Assembly (NCBI GenBank): GCA_037447655.1
Contig: JBBHKE010001527.1
Coordinates: forward strand, 1 to 15,705
From: Zygnema cylindricum
Taxonomy: Eukaryota > Streptophyta > Zygnematophyceae > Zygnematales > Zygnemataceae
Direction of reading: 5' to 3'
DNA: 15,705 bases
Part shown: positions 15,196-15,705 of the stretch, in pieces
How positions within the stretch are numbered: the first letter of the stretch is position 1
How the letters are laid out: the number at the start of each line of letters is the position of its first letter
Made by a program: the position numbers and the translations under genes
Notes under the pieces: generated by a model
What the model was told of the DNA's origin: nothing
The model's database searches: none
Seen by the model: the letters and a program-made list of their open reading frames with translations, nothing else

Positions 15196-15705
15196 GCAAA
15201 TGTACGGAAATATATTTCGCAGGTACAGTACCATTGAAGCGCTAAGCAATTACCAATTCGAAGAAATCGAGGAGCGCGGCAAACATCGGCATGAGCTTGA
15301 GTGGGAGTTTTGGTTCTGGACGATCTCGGCCAATATTTTGTACGGAAATCACAGTGTCGATATTGTACGGTCGACAGGATTGAATTGTATGGAATCGAGT
15401 GACAATTCCATGACATACACTTTTTGGCGGAAATAGTGTCGCATTTTTGGGCGCGGCCACCGACAGCTGACAGTGTATATTTTGCCGTGTAGTTATTGGA
15501 CTACATGAAATTCTATGGGCTCCATTGCCCACAGAATTCGCAGATCCAAAAGAAGCTAATCTAGATAGTGCCGACTCCAAGTTGATATAAACCCAAATGA
15601 ATGATCCCTTGACAATTAGAACACCAATACAACTTCACCCCTATGAAGAGAAGACCTTCTGTGTGCTCAGTTCCACCACAGAATGCAAAGCTTGAATATG
15701 TGTTT
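15196..15705. other. No confident gene; right edge of window
   Basis: Overlapping frames of 78 codons (plus, 15200-15436) and 112 codons (minus, 15242-15580) compete and carry no motif. At the edge an ATG at 15643 opens 21 codons (MKRRPSVCSVPPQNAK...) that run off the window without a stop. This is too short to judge. Confidence 0.35.
15509..15538. repeat. 12-bp hairpin with 6-nt loop
   Basis: AATTCTATGGGC (15509-15520) pairs with GCCCACAGAATT (15527-15538) at 11 of 12 positions around TCCATT. Confidence 0.75.

Noticed and set aside
15000-15245. Frame of 81 codons starting ATGGCGGAC
   Set aside because: It overlaps other frames on both strands, crosses one arm of the inverted repeat, and has no domain or codon bias.

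Overview
The window looks like nuclear DNA from a eukaryote with a repeat-rich genome. It holds only one convincing piece of protein-coding gene: a 37-codon terminal exon on the minus strand (9958-10071) with a clean splice acceptor, C-ending codons and a downstream AATAAA. Almost everything else is mobile or repetitive. The RNA polymerase III A/B boxes, Ty3/gypsy-like remnants and purine-rich leaders fit a land plant or a relative, but I cannot name the organism and hold that placement loosely. Nothing looks bacterial.

Layout. Positions 205-2035 hold minus-strand, head-to-tail copies of a tRNA-derived repeat, one of them complete (tRNA-like body 787-1062). Positions 2041-2699 are a degenerate 12-bp tandem repeat. 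Positions 2700-4800 and 5266-7340 are two direct copies of a unit of about 2.1 kb, starting about 2.57 kb apart. Between them lie another piece of the tRNA-derived family (4807-5165) and a decayed integrase-like stretch (5166-5430). The second unit carries a 244-bp insertion (5949-6192) with TG...CA ends and a 5-bp target duplication; the first unit preserves the empty site. Positions 7082-7404 hold the best-preserved tRNA-like element. Positions 7591-9957 have no recognisable gene apart from the 3' end of the minus-strand gene and a second block of the 12-bp repeat. Positions 10640-14188 are a long, hydrophilic, decayed plus-strand reading frame. Positions 14220-15540 are rich in inverted repeats and hairpins.

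The most interesting system is the tRNA-like family. In the best copy (7082-7404) a perfect 7-bp acceptor stem, a 4-bp D stem with a canonical A box, a T arm with a canonical B box and an immediate T5 terminator enclose about 260 nt. That interior is a string of seven hairpins, several of them perfect. A second complete copy (787-1062, minus) keeps the same tRNA-like shell but has a different set of hairpins, and a third, broken copy (4569-4800) repeats one hairpin module four times. The pattern suggests a conserved Pol III shell carrying variable structured cargo. Independently, the 244-bp LTR-like insertion contains its own tRNA-like Pol III unit, reminiscent of Cassandra elements, which carry 5S rRNA in their LTRs.

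All assignments come from reading the sequence by eye. Fold energies, database matches and expression are untested.
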